Below are positions 8,817-16,895 of a stretch of 64,000 bases of DNA, piece by piece. The stretch comes from Motilibacter rhizosphaerae (GTDB lineage: Bacteria > Actinomycetota > Actinomycetes > Motilibacterales > Motilibacteraceae), in assembly GCF_004216915.1 (NCBI RefSeq), contig NZ_SGXD01000003.1, forward strand, positions 124,001 to 188,000. The letters are read 5' to 3'. The stretch's first letter is position 1; every line of letters starts with the position of its first letter. Position numbers and translations under genes: made by a program. The notes under the pieces are model-generated. The model was not told the DNA's origin, did not search any database, and was given only the letters and a program-made list of their open reading frames with translations.

Positions 8817-9319
8817 ATGAGCAGTGCAGTGGATGTGAGCACGCTGGTGGCATCCATCGTCGGGGCGGCCGCCGCTTCCACGACGATGGTCCTCGACGTA
8901 CTCCGCTACAGGCGTGAAGGACGAAGGCCACCCCTCCCTGACGTGGAGCCCATGACGGACGGCGACTGTACGTGGCTGGTCGTGCGCAACCGGAGTTCCG
9001 TCCGTTTCACCCGACGTTCGTCGGTCTGCGTGTTCCCGACGACGGCGGGACCTTCGTCGGTTGGGAGCGTGGTGGCAGGCAGCCGACGGCCAAGCAGGGG
9101 CCGCAACTGCCTGTCCCGATCGAGGCAGGGGAGCAGGCAGAGTGGTGGATCAGTCCGGCGAAGCTCAGGCAGTGGTCCCGGGACCTGAGTGCCGACCAGC
9201 GGCGGAAGGCCGACATCGTGGTGCGGTTCGGAGATGGCCGCTCGGTCTTGGCGGCGGTTCCGTCAGTGACACGAGCAGCTGCGGAAGAGCCCGGTGCAGA
9301 GGACGTGGCCACGACCTGA
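8817..9319 (+). pseudogene. Small membrane-anchored protein with a -1 frameshift
   Basis: ATG 8817 follows a strong AAGAAGGAGACGCGG site. The first frame gives a hydrophobic N-terminus (about residues 8-28), then reads W-L-V-V-R-N-R-S-S-V-R-F. Around 9003-9010 the coherent protein continues in another frame, H-P-T-F-V-G-L-R-V-P-D-D-G-G, and stays open to the TGA at 9319. Joining the two gives one ~167-residue product of a type common in actinobacteria: N-terminal membrane helix, then a small beta domain with L-V-V-R-N near its start. One base appears to be missing in the run cgtttcaccc. No slippery heptamer is present, so mutation or sequence error is likelier than programmed shifting. Confidence 0.55.
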
Positions 9320-9775
9320 TGGGTCAGGCGTTGCCGCGCGGGGGCTCGACGGTGGTGGTTGCTCGGCAGGCAGGTGCGACACCAGTGGATCAACCAAGAA
9401 GAAGCCGCGATCAGCGCAGCACGAGCACGGTGATCGTGACGAGTGGGCAAGGGAGCCAGAGGGTGGTGCGACAGTGGTGGCGCAGACCGTCCTGAATACC
9501 CTATGAGACGTCGTTGCAAGAAGGCGTTCGCTCGTGCTCTTCGAGATTCTGGGCGCCGGAGCCACTGGCGACCCTTGGGGGTCGACCTTAGTGGCGCCCT
9601 GCGTTCGGAGGACCGAGCAGCCGGGGTCTTCCGCGAGGGGCTCACCCTCGGCGTTCCCCTGACCAGACCACCGGAAGAGGACTGGAGCAACCGCGCGATC
9701 GGCCGGACATCTGCCGAAGTTGGACACTAGCCTTCGGTCCGTCAGTCACTCCGCGCACGGGAGCAAGGACCCGAC
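9320..9775. other. Intergenic stretch without a supportable gene
   Basis: 456 bases between the frameshifted gene and the excalibur-domain gene. Short open frames exist on both strands, but their predicted products are low-complexity, rich in Arg/Ser/Pro and lack ribosome sites. No hairpin followed by U-tract, tRNA-like fold or transposon end was seen. Confidence 0.5.
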
Positions 9776-10051
9776 GTGATGATGAAGCTTGTCCCATTTC
9801 TTCTCACGGCAGCAGTCTTCGCGGCCGGCCTCAGCGCCGCCGAACTGCCTGCCGCTGCCTCCGGCGCACGTCATTTCGCGAACTGCACACAGATGCACAC
9901 GGTCTACATCGGCGGTGTCGCGCGACCGGGCGCAACGGACAAGCGCCGGCACGGCGGCCATGCGAAGTACGCCCCGAAGGTCAGCGCCGCGCTCTACAAC
10001 GCGAACTCGGGAAGCGACCGCGACCACGACGGCATCGCCTGCGAGCAGTAG
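9776..10051 (+). CDS. Secreted excalibur calcium-binding domain protein
   Basis: 91-residue exported protein. After a signal peptide with A-A-S-G-A around residues 27-31, the remainder is an excalibur domain. It shows F-A-N-C-T-Q-M-H with G-G-V-A-R-P-G-A, then the calcium-loop signature D-R-D-H-D-G-I-A-C-E at the C-terminus, where the two cysteines probably form a disulfide. Such domains accompany extracellular nucleases and surface proteins but also occur alone, as here. Three consecutive starts are possible (GTG 9776, ATG 9779, ATG 9782); AAGGA precedes them. Confidence 0.85.
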   Translation: MMMKLVPFLLTAAVFAAGLSAAELPAAASGARHFANCTQMHTVYIGGVARPGATDKRRHGGHAKYAPKVSAALYNANSGSDRDHDGIACEQ

Positions 10052-10081
10052 TCCGAGCCCTTCGTCGGCGATGCGAGCTCC

Positions 10082-10990
10082 TCAGCTTGCCGCGAGGAAC
10101 TCCTGGTAACGCAACTCGAGCCGCTCCCGGTCCGGACGCTCTCGCGGAGAGTCGGGCACCTTCAACAGCCTCTGCCCGTGCCGCTCCTGCAGCCCGTGCC
10201 GCAGCATGGGACCGTCGACCTCCTCGAGCAGGTCCCTGCGAATCTGCACCACTAGGTCGGGCCGAACCCCGAGGATGTTCGCTCGAACGCCGCATGGTGG
10301 ATCTTGCACAACGCCAAGCCGTTCGTGACGCTCGGGACTCCGAGCTCGTGGGCATCGCCGATGATGTGCGCCGCATCGAGCAGCTGCCCATGAGCGAGAG
10401 CGCGGACGGCGCAGCGTGTCGCGTACGCCCGCATCACCGTCGCGCGGAAGACGGGTTGGTGGACACGCCGTTTCGTCTCACGGGTGATGTACGCCGGAGG
10501 TACGCCTCCGTCGGACTGTCCGACTGGCGCAGGTCCGCGAGATCGTCGCCGACGCTCAGGACGAACTGCTGGTCCTGCGGCTCCTCCCACAGGAGATGAA
10601 CCGGGAAGATCGGCTTGTAGACGCCCGGGCCCACACCGAAGAACCAGCTGAGGGGCAGACCTTGCGTCATAGCCGAGCGGAGGGCGCGGTTCTCCGGGTG
10701 CTCGGGGTCGTCGCCGCGCCACTCGTAGCGGATCAGGCCGTCCGCTCCCTCAGCGTCCTCGTACGGCCGCGCAGCACCCTCGGGCCGGTAGACCGTGCGG
10801 ATCGACAGCGCCGCGCTCAGGGCGGCCGGCTTCCGGATGCCGCGCTGCGCGTCGAGGATCGGGAGCCGCTCCCCCGGGTACACGAAGTCACGCAGCTCGT
10901 CCGAGCTGATCACGCCGTGCCGTCCGCCGTTCGCCGCTCGAGCCACTCCATCGCCGAGGCGCGTACGGCTCGTTCGTCCAGCTCCAGCAC
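10082..10990 (-). pseudogene. HNH endonuclease, broken by three apparent frameshifts
   Basis: Pieces of one HNH restriction-endonuclease-like protein lie in order in three frames. The N-terminal W-L-E-R-R-T-A-D-G-T-A piece (from about 10990) shifts near 10912. The middle piece (D-E-L-R-D-F to P-T-E-A-Y-L-R) shifts near 10490. The HNH core (L-D-A-A-H-I-I, then N-G-L-A-L-C-K-I-H-H-A-A-F) shifts near 10280 and continues as N-I-L-G-V-R-P-D-L-V-V to the stop at 10082. Each break looks like one missing base. The assembled order matches the standalone HNH family, whose core motifs L-D-A-A-H-I and N-G-L-A-L-x-K-x-H-H are intact. A functional product is unlikely unless the breaks are sequencing errors. 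The exact 5' end is uncertain; GTG 10990 is the candidate used. Confidence 0.7.
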
Positions 10991-11007
10991 GGCGACAGCT
11001 TCGCACG

Positions 11008-11907
11008 TCAGCCCGAGCGCGAGGTCCAGGTGCGCGAATCCCGCGCCTTCTCGTAGACGAGCTGAGCCGCCTGCGGCGACAGCCGCTCGGGCAGCGCACG
11101 GAGCCAGCGCGCCACCTGCGAGCGAGGCACGACGGTGACATCGCGCGGCTGGTCGCGGATCGTGAGCTTGGCCGCGCCGACCGGCACGACCAGTCCCTGC
11201 ACAGGGACAGGCATGCCACACGCGGCGCTCAAGAGGCGAGCGGCCCGGGCCGCCTCGTGCCGGCTGTTGCGGACGTACGGGTACGGCCGGCCATTGACGC
11301 GGAGGCTGTCGCCACCGACCCAGATCGTGGCGTCGGGGTGGTGCTTCGCGTTCAGCGTGAACACGCCTCCGGGTCCGACGACGACATGGTCGATGTCACT
11401 GCCGCGGTTGCCCACTGGCACGGCGTGGAGCACGCACCAGCGCGGGTCCGAGGCGATGAGCTTCTGGAGCTCCGCGGCGACCTTCTCCTCGCCCTTCGCA
11501 CCGATGCGCCACGCGCGCTCGTCGGTGTGGACGCCGAGCACGCGAGCGACCAGCGTGCGCACCGGTGCCGCCCGCCGCTCCGCGTCCGCCTGCTCGCGCG
11601 CTGCCGCACCGGCGCGGCGTTGCGCGAGGTCCTCGCCGGGCGGCGACGGAGGAGTCGATCGAGCAGGAGCAGGTCGCGGCTGCACCGGTTGCGGCACCTG
11701 CTGCTGATCTCCGAGCGAGGGGAAGCCGTGCTGCGAGCGCCAGTGGGCGACAGCGCGCTCGACCTCGAGCGCCCTCGCGCCCGGGTTCAGCATCGTGTGA
11801 CCGGTCAGGAGGTCGTGCCACCCGAGTTGCTGGTCCTGGCCGTCCCGCACGTAGAGGCGGTCCTTGCCGTAGCGCCGCCAGCGGACGAGGGTCAGCGTCT
11901 GCTCCAC
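11008..11907 (-). CDS. NERD domain (nuclease-related) protein
   Basis: 299 residues. The N-terminal 60 residues form a small unrelated region, followed by a Pro/Ala/Gln-rich linker to about residue 110. A NERD domain follows, with W-R-I-G-A-K-G-E-E-K-V, then D-I-D-H-V-V-V-G-P-G-G-V-F-T-L-N-A-K-H-H. The D-x-D-H strand and following A-K correspond to the PD-(D/E)xK-like nuclease core attributed to NERD. No helicase or kinase domain is fused. Substrate and role are unknown; such genes are frequent in defence islands, consistent with the adjoining HNH and Vsr genes. Confidence 0.85.
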   Translation of the reverse strand: MEQTLTLVRWRRYGKDRLYVRDGQDQQLGWHDLLTGHTMLNPGARALEVERAVAHWRSQHGFPSLGDQQQVPQPVQPRPAPARSTPPSPPGEDLAQRRAGAAAREQADAERRAAPVRTLVARVLGVHTDERAWRIGAKGEEKVAAELQKLIASDPRWCVLHAVPVGNRGSDIDHVVVGPGGVFTLNAKHHPDATIWVGGDSLRVNGRPYPYVRNSRHEAARAARLLSAACGMPVPVQGLVVPVGAAKLTIRDQPRDVTVVPRSQVARWLRALPERLSPQAAQLVYEKARDSRTWTSRSG

Positions 11908-11967
11908 TGGTGTTCTCTCGGCGCTCCCGGACCCGAGATGCAGACGTGTCCCCCGAGCGGACCAAGC

Positions 11968-12429
11968 TCACGCGCTGGCCCTCCGCTCTTCCACCGCGAG
12001 CGCGATCCGCAGCGCCGCGTCCTCGGGGTCCTCGTGCTCCCGCACGCGGACGGGCAGCCACCCCGCCGCGAGCAGCTGCGCGTCGGTGTCCCGGTCCCGA
12101 GCCACGACCGAAGCCAGCTTGAGCTCCCACCACTCCGCGTTGGCCTTCGGCATGTGCAGGTGAACCGAGCACGAGTGCCAGAAGCAGCCGTCAACGAACC
12201 CGGCGACGCGGCCGCGTCGTACGACGATGTCCGCGCGTCGACGCCGGCTCGTCCCCGGCGGGCTCCAGTCGACGCGGTAGCCGATGCCGAGGCTGCGCAG
12301 CGCCCGCCGCACGGCGAGCTCGGGCGCGGTGTCGCGACGCCGGTTGCGGGAGAGCACGCGTCGTACGGCCTCGGACGAGGCGGGCGGCGCGGGCGGGAGC
12401 TGCACGCCCGGGAGGCTAGGCGGGGCCAC
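11968..12429 (-). CDS. vsr: Very short patch repair endonuclease (Vsr)
   Basis: 153 residues from GTG 12429, preceded on the minus strand by GGGGGAGGCCTGTCA. Vsr nicks DNA at T:G mismatches produced when 5-methylcytosine deaminates, protecting sites methylated by a C5-methyltransferase. The family signatures are all present: R-D-T-A-P-E-L at 32-38, R-R-A-D-I-V with catalytic Asp67, F-V-D-G-C-F-W-H at 78-85, and P-K-A-N-A-E-W-W near 94-101. The second zinc-type cysteine follows as S-C rather than the usual G-C. Its natural partner in the window is the C5-methyltransferase at 15822-16880, about 3.4 kb away. Confidence 0.93.
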   Translation of the reverse strand: MAPPSLPGVQLPPAPPASSEAVRRVLSRNRRRDTAPELAVRRALRSLGIGYRVDWSPPGTSRRRRADIVVRRGRVAGFVDGCFWHSCSVHLHMPKANAEWWELKLASVVARDRDTDAQLLAAGWLPVRVREHEDPEDAALRIALAVEERRASA

Positions 12430-12495
12430 TGACAGGCCTCCCCCAGCCGCGCTGGCTAGGCTGCGAGGACAGTCGGCAGCGACACGGAGGCGTGG

Positions 12496-13077
12496 ATGGG
12501 CGTCAGTCTGGCCAAGGGCGGCAACGTCTCGCTGAGCAAGGAGGCGGGCGGCAGCCTGACCTCGGTGGTCGTGGGCTGCGGGTGGGACGTCCGCGCGACC
12601 ACCGGCATGGACTTCGACCTCGACGCGAGCGCGGTCGTCTGCGGCGCGAGCGGCAAGGTGCTCTCCGACGCGTACTTCGTGTTCTTCAACAACCTGCAGA
12701 GCCCCGACGGCCTCGTCCGGCACACCGGCGACAACCGCACCGGCGAGGGCGAGGGCGACGACGAGCAGGTGATCGTCGACCTGGCCGCGCTCGGGCCCGA
12801 GGTCAGCAAGGTCGTGGTCGTCGTGTCGATCTACGACGCGGACGCGCGGCGGCAGAACTTCGGGCAGGTGCAGAACGCGTTCATCCGCATCGTCGACGAG
12901 CCGACCGGGCGCGAGCTCGCGCGGTTCGACCTCACCGAGGACGCCTCAACCGAGACCGCGATGATCTTCGGCGAGCTGTACCGGCACGGCGGCGAGTGGA
13001 AGTTCCGCGCCGTCGGCCAGGGGTACGCGTCCGGCCTGCGCGGCATCGCGCTCGACTTCGGGGTCGGGGTGGCCTGA
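12496..13077 (+). CDS. TerD family protein
   Basis: 193-residue TerD-domain protein (tellurite-resistance/stress family, calcium-binding beta-sandwich). Family hallmarks are the opening [12 protein letters not shown], the G-W-D-V-R then D-F-D-L-D-A-S calcium-site segment, and the [15 protein letters not shown] strand. GGAGG lies five bases before ATG 12496. It overlaps the VWA gene by one base (TGATG), so they are translationally coupled. The role may be stress- or phage-related rather than tellurite itself; no TerC or other ter genes follow. Confidence 0.92.
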   Translation: MGVSLAKGGNVSLSKEAGGSLTSVVVGCGWDVRATTGMDFDLDASAVVCGASGKVLSDAYFVFFNNLQSPDGLVRHTGDNRTGEGEGDDEQVIVDLAALGPEVSKVVVVVSIYDADARRQNFGQVQNAFIRIVDEPTGRELARFDLTEDASTETAMIFGELYRHGGEWKFRAVGQGYASGLRGIALDFGVGVA

Positions 13078-13808
13078 TGGCGGTCTCGCTCGACAAGCTC
13101 GAGGCCCAGGCGCCCGGGCTCGTCTCGCTCGCCAAGACCGCGAACGTCAGCCTGCAGAAGCGCGACCTCACCGGCCACACCGCGAAGATGGCGCTCGCGC
13201 TCGACTTTAGCGGCTCCATGCGCAAGCTCTACCAGGACGGCACCGTCCAGCGGCTCGCCGAGCGCGTCCTCGCCCTCGCCACCCGGCTCGACGACGACGG
13301 CGCCATCGACGTCTTCCTCTTCCACAGCAGCGCCGAGTACGCCGGCGAGCTCACCCTGGACAACTACCAGAACGGCGTCGACCGGCTCGTCGAGGGCCGG
13401 CGCATGGGGACGACGAACTACGCCGCCGTCATGCGGCTGATCCGCGAGCACTACAAGAGCCCGACCGTACGCCGTGGCCTCTTCCGCAAGGAAGCGCAGG
13501 CAGCGGAGTTTCCCGCGTACGTCATGTTCATCACCGACGGCAACCCTGACAGCAAGACCGAAGCGACCCGGCAGCTCGTCGCCGCCAGCCGCGAGGGGAT
13601 CTTCTGGCAGTTCATGGGCGTCGGGCGGGAGAAGTTCGAGTACCTGCACCGCCTCGACAGCGAGGTCCCGGGACGGCTCATCGACAACGCCAACTTCTTC
13701 GCCGCGAACGACGCCGGAGCGCTGAGCGACGAGCAGCTGTTCGACCTGATGCTCGCCGAGTACCCCGAGTGGCTGCCGCAGGCACGGAACCGGGGGCTCA
13801 TCCACTGA
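13077..13808 (+). CDS. VWA domain protein of the TerF/TerY type
   Basis: 243 residues coupled to the TerD gene. The N-terminal ~30 residues repeat the TerD-like L-V-S-L-A-K and V-S-L-Q-K pattern. A von Willebrand A domain follows with MIDAS D-F-S-G-S-M at 43-48, T-N-Y-A-A near 110 and F-I-T-D-G-N-P-D around 160, completing a metal-ion adhesion site. Similar TerD-VWA pairs occur in tellurite-resistance-like clusters thought to be stress sensors at the membrane. The next gene converges 143 bases downstream. Confidence 0.88.
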   Translation: MAVSLDKLEAQAPGLVSLAKTANVSLQKRDLTGHTAKMALALDFSGSMRKLYQDGTVQRLAERVLALATRLDDDGAIDVFLFHSSAEYAGELTLDNYQNGVDRLVEGRRMGTTNYAAVMRLIREHYKSPTVRRGLFRKEAQAAEFPAYVMFITDGNPDSKTEATRQLVAASREGIFWQFMGVGREKFEYLHRLDSEVPGRLIDNANFFAANDAGALSDEQLFDLMLAEYPEWLPQARNRGLIH

Positions 13809-13951
13809 GGGACGGCGAGACTGTCCGCTTCTGATTCTGTGCGCAGGTCTGTCTGACCGCCGACCCGGGCGGAGACCTGACCGACCTGGGGGTCTGGGGA
13901 ACCGCCCAGGCAGCCCGCAACCACCCAGGTCTGATCGCGAATTACTTCGTC

Positions 13952-15773
13952 TCAGATCTCGACGTCATCTGTGTCAACCTGGAGCGATAAGTCCGCAGCT
14001 TGCTCACGCGACGCGCCGAACTTGGCGCTGGCGGCCAACAGTTCTGCTCCGTTCAAGGGGGGAACGAAAGAGGCACAGGCCTTCTGTGCGAGACTGGACG
14101 ACCGTTCATCTATGCGATGGCGGGTCCAGGTACTCCCCGCGCTGATGTCCGAGTTCAATCTCAACCAATCATCCTGAAGCTTCTCGCGCTTCACAGCGAA
14201 GGGCAGATTGCTGAGTTCGCTGTTGATAGGCGTCAAGGTGAGATTGCCTAGCACGTGCAGCAGACCCTGATGCAGCTGTAGAGGGTTGTCCACACCCCAC
14301 TCACGAAGATCCTCCACCCACCGCTCACTGAGGTTCTGCGGCAGGACGTGCTCAACTGAATACTTAGCTCGATTGAGAGGAGGTGGCGCGTGCTTCACAT
14401 TGTCGAACAACTGGCGATTGATGCGATCAAGAAGCACGAAGACCCACGCGGCGCGACTTTCGGTATAGACCGGCGTCGAGCGGACTCGCGCCTTCACCAG
14501 TTCGTCACTTGGCCAGGTACGCACCTCCTCACCGATGGAAAGGAGGTAGTGCAAGTGCTCCACAATCGAGGTGCCGTTCGATTCATCGCTCCGCCCCGAG
14601 TGAAGCTTTCGCGTGACTGCAACAAAGATCGACTTGTGCAGGTTCGGCTCAAAGCCAGCGAGTTGTCGCCGCGCCACGAAAGAAAGAATGATCTCGAGAG
14701 CCTCGTGAAGGTCACTCATCGACAACCAGTTGGCGGCGTAGCCGCGGAGCAGCCAGAGGATAAGTCCCTCGGCGGGCAGCGGACCCCAATTGCGCAGGTC
14801 TGAAAGACTCCGCTTGCAGGCTTCATTCAAGCTACTGTCATCCGGCCGCCTGATCCAGTCGAAAAGGCGCACTGTGGAGACAAGGTCTTCGCCATACCGC
14901 AGGATCTCGCTCGGAGACCCTTCGTTTGGGAGCAGGTCCTTATGAAAGTAATTGAAAAGAGAGTCCTTGCCTCCAGAGTGCCCCTGGCTGATAGTCCACG
15001 CGACGAGGTACTCCTCGAGTTCCCGATCGGTATGGTCCCGCTCGAGAAGCCGCCAATGGCTAGCGTAGAACTCATTCCCGAGTTCACCGAGCAGCAGAAA
15101 GAAGTAGTTCCTCACCAGATCAGACTGCTTGAGCTTCTTGCCGCCAGCATTTAGGGTCTGGAAGACGCGGTGTGCATTGTCGCCGTCCTGCAGTGTCACC
15201 CAAACCGCGGAGAGCTTGACCAGCACCACGGAAAGAAGTGCGAGGATCTCCTCCTTACTTCGCGAGCCGAGGCGCTCCCTGAAGAAGAGGTAGGCCGACT
15301 CGACAAGGCTACTCTCCCCGCCACCCCAGGTGCCCTCAACAATCGGTCTGAGTAGCGCCGCATCCTTTTCCTGCAAGACCAGGCGCTCACGATGACCAGC
15401 TTGGAGATTCGTATTCAGAAGCAGTTGTGCTGTGTAGGGATCACGCCAGGACTCCTCGCCGCTTGGCGGATCCAGCTGTCCCAATCGATCTCGAATAGCG
15501 CAGATCAGGATCGTGAGCGTCGTTACTCTCTGCTGGCCCGTCGACAACGAGAAACCGGCGCGCTTCGCTTGGAAGCCCGGACCACGGAAGCGCCTTCAAG
15601 ACGATGCTGCCCAAAAAGTGACTGGGCAGTCCCTCTGCCTGGACACGCTCCAAGTCGGACCACAGTTCCAGCAGCTGAGTCCGCTCCCAGCTGTAGTGCC
15701 GCTGCCAGAGCGGAATCATGAGCTGCTGATCGCTGCTGAAGAGCCTACCCGCTTCGATCTCTTCAGCCTTCAA
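13952..15773 (-). pseudogene. DUF262/DUF1524 (GmrSD-like) protein, frameshifted at the DGQQR motif
   Basis: TTG 15773 follows AGGAGAACGCG and opens M-K-A-E-E-I, typical of DUF262, then L-M-I-P-L-W-Q-R-H-Y-S-W and H-F-L-G-S-I-V-L. The frame reads F-L-V-V-D-G and should continue Q-Q-R-V-T-T-L, but that text is in the next frame; one extra base in gacgggccag (minus strand, about 15535-15543) explains it. The downstream frame stays open for ~525 codons to 13952 and ends with the DUF1524 HNH-like motif S-V-E-H-V-L-P-Q and a G-N-L-T-L-T region. Intact relatives (GmrSD) are modification-dependent type IV restriction enzymes in which D-G-Q-Q-R is the N-domain signature. It is the third gene of the restriction cassette, 48 bases after the methyltransferase. 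Confidence 0.8.
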
Positions 15774-15821
15774 CGCGTTCTCCTAGTCTCGGATAGCTCT
15801 GACGGAGGCAGTTGATTGACC

Positions 15822-16880
15822 CTACAAGACCTGCAGGACGGACTCAACCACCCTCTGAGCGAGCAACGGAGGGACAGAGTTTCCGAGCTGAGCCTGCACA
15901 CTGCTGCGAGACCCCACGAACTCGAACTCGTCTGGGAACGTGAATAGCCTCTTCACCTCCGGGACCCGTAGTCGACGGCTGTCCCAGTGGAAGGGGCCAA
16001 CGTTCGGTCCAGGCTGTGCTTGAATGGTTGGAGAAGGCTTGTCGGGGTGCAGCTTCAGCAGGAAGGACCAGTACCTACTCCGCCACTCGAACTTCGGAGC
16101 AGGGTAACCTCGTTGAGCAGTAAAGTATAGGTAATTGTCGCCTGGCGGAATTTCCTCCAGGAGGTGCCCATACTGTCCGCGCAACACCTCCTCCGGCTCA
16201 GGATCTGCAATTACACCTTCAAGCGCCATGCCCGTGGTCACATGGGGCTTACCGGATTTCCCCGACTGCCGCCGCTCCCATGAACCACCGTGCGTTGGCT
16301 CTGGGAAGTCGGGAAGACGGTGGCCTTCTGGGACACCGATGACGAACAATCTGGGTCTTGCCTGCGGTACACCGAAATCCGCTGCGTTCAGCACGCGGGC
16401 GTGGAAATCGTAACCAGCTTCAGCAATCTCGCGCTGAAGCCGCTCATAGGCAGGCCGCGACGCACGATTGTTGTAGGTGAGAGCGTAGACGTTCTCGAGC
16501 ACGAAGGCCCGCGGCCGCGACTCCGCGAGTACGCGGGTGTACGCCTGCAAGAGGGAGGCCCCCGGATCGAGACCGGCGCGCTTCCACTCCAGCCAAAAGC
16601 CACTCTTAGAGAACGGCGTGCAGGGGGGTCCACCAATAAGTAGATCAAGACCACCAACCGCGTCGACCTCCGCTGCCCCTAGCAGCTCTTCGGTCGACGT
16701 TTGCAAAATGTCCCGTTGAATCACCCCGCCGCGGAGATGCGTGAAGTTCTTCTCCATTGTGGCCACCGCGTCCGGATTGTGCTCGACGGCGGCCGCAACC
16801 TGTGCGCCAGCGTTTTCAGCTCCGAGGTCAAGTCCACCAGCACCAGAGAAAAGCGAGACGGCTACTGGTGCCGTGGTCAT
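15822..16880 (-). CDS. DNA (cytosine-5)-methyltransferase
   Basis: 352 residues from ATG 16880, with GGAG six bases upstream; an upstream in-frame ATG at 16892 would add four residues. It transfers a methyl group from S-adenosylmethionine to C5 of cytosine. Motif I is F-S-G-A-G-G-L-D (11-18), motif IV G-G-P-P-C-T-P-F-S with catalytic Cys87, motif VI E-N-V (129-131), motif VIII Q-A-R-P-R (173-177) and motif X Q-L-G-N-S-V-P-P near the C-terminus. The residue after the catalytic cysteine is Thr rather than the usual Gln. The target-recognition region between VIII and IX is about 110 residues. It directly follows the endonuclease gene, so this is the M subunit of a type II system; its specificity is unknown. 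Confidence 0.95.
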   Translation of the reverse strand: MTTAPVAVSLFSGAGGLDLGAENAGAQVAAAVEHNPDAVATMEKNFTHLRGGVIQRDILQTSTEELLGAAEVDAVGGLDLLIGGPPCTPFSKSGFWLEWKRAGLDPGASLLQAYTRVLAESRPRAFVLENVYALTYNNRASRPAYERLQREIAEAGYDFHARVLNAADFGVPQARPRLFVIGVPEGHRLPDFPEPTHGGSWERRQSGKSGKPHVTTGMALEGVIADPEPEEVLRGQYGHLLEEIPPGDNYLYFTAQRGYPAPKFEWRSRYWSFLLKLHPDKPSPTIQAQPGPNVGPFHWDSRRLRVPEVKRLFTFPDEFEFVGSRSSVQAQLGNSVPPLLAQRVVESVLQVL

Positions 16881-16895
16881 GAGGGACTCCATCGC

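Noticed and set aside
7180-8931. A ~580-codon minus-strand open frame
   Set aside because: Antisense to the secreted protein at 7339-8634, without recognisable domain or ribosome site.
8997-9015. Programmed -1 frameshift in the small membrane gene
   Set aside because: No slippery heptamer or downstream pseudoknot was visible; mutation or sequence error is simpler.
9263-9727. A 154-codon minus-strand frame in the otherwise empty 9.3-9.8 kb stretch
   Set aside because: Low-complexity Ser/Arg/Pro product overlapping the end of another gene, with no ribosome site.
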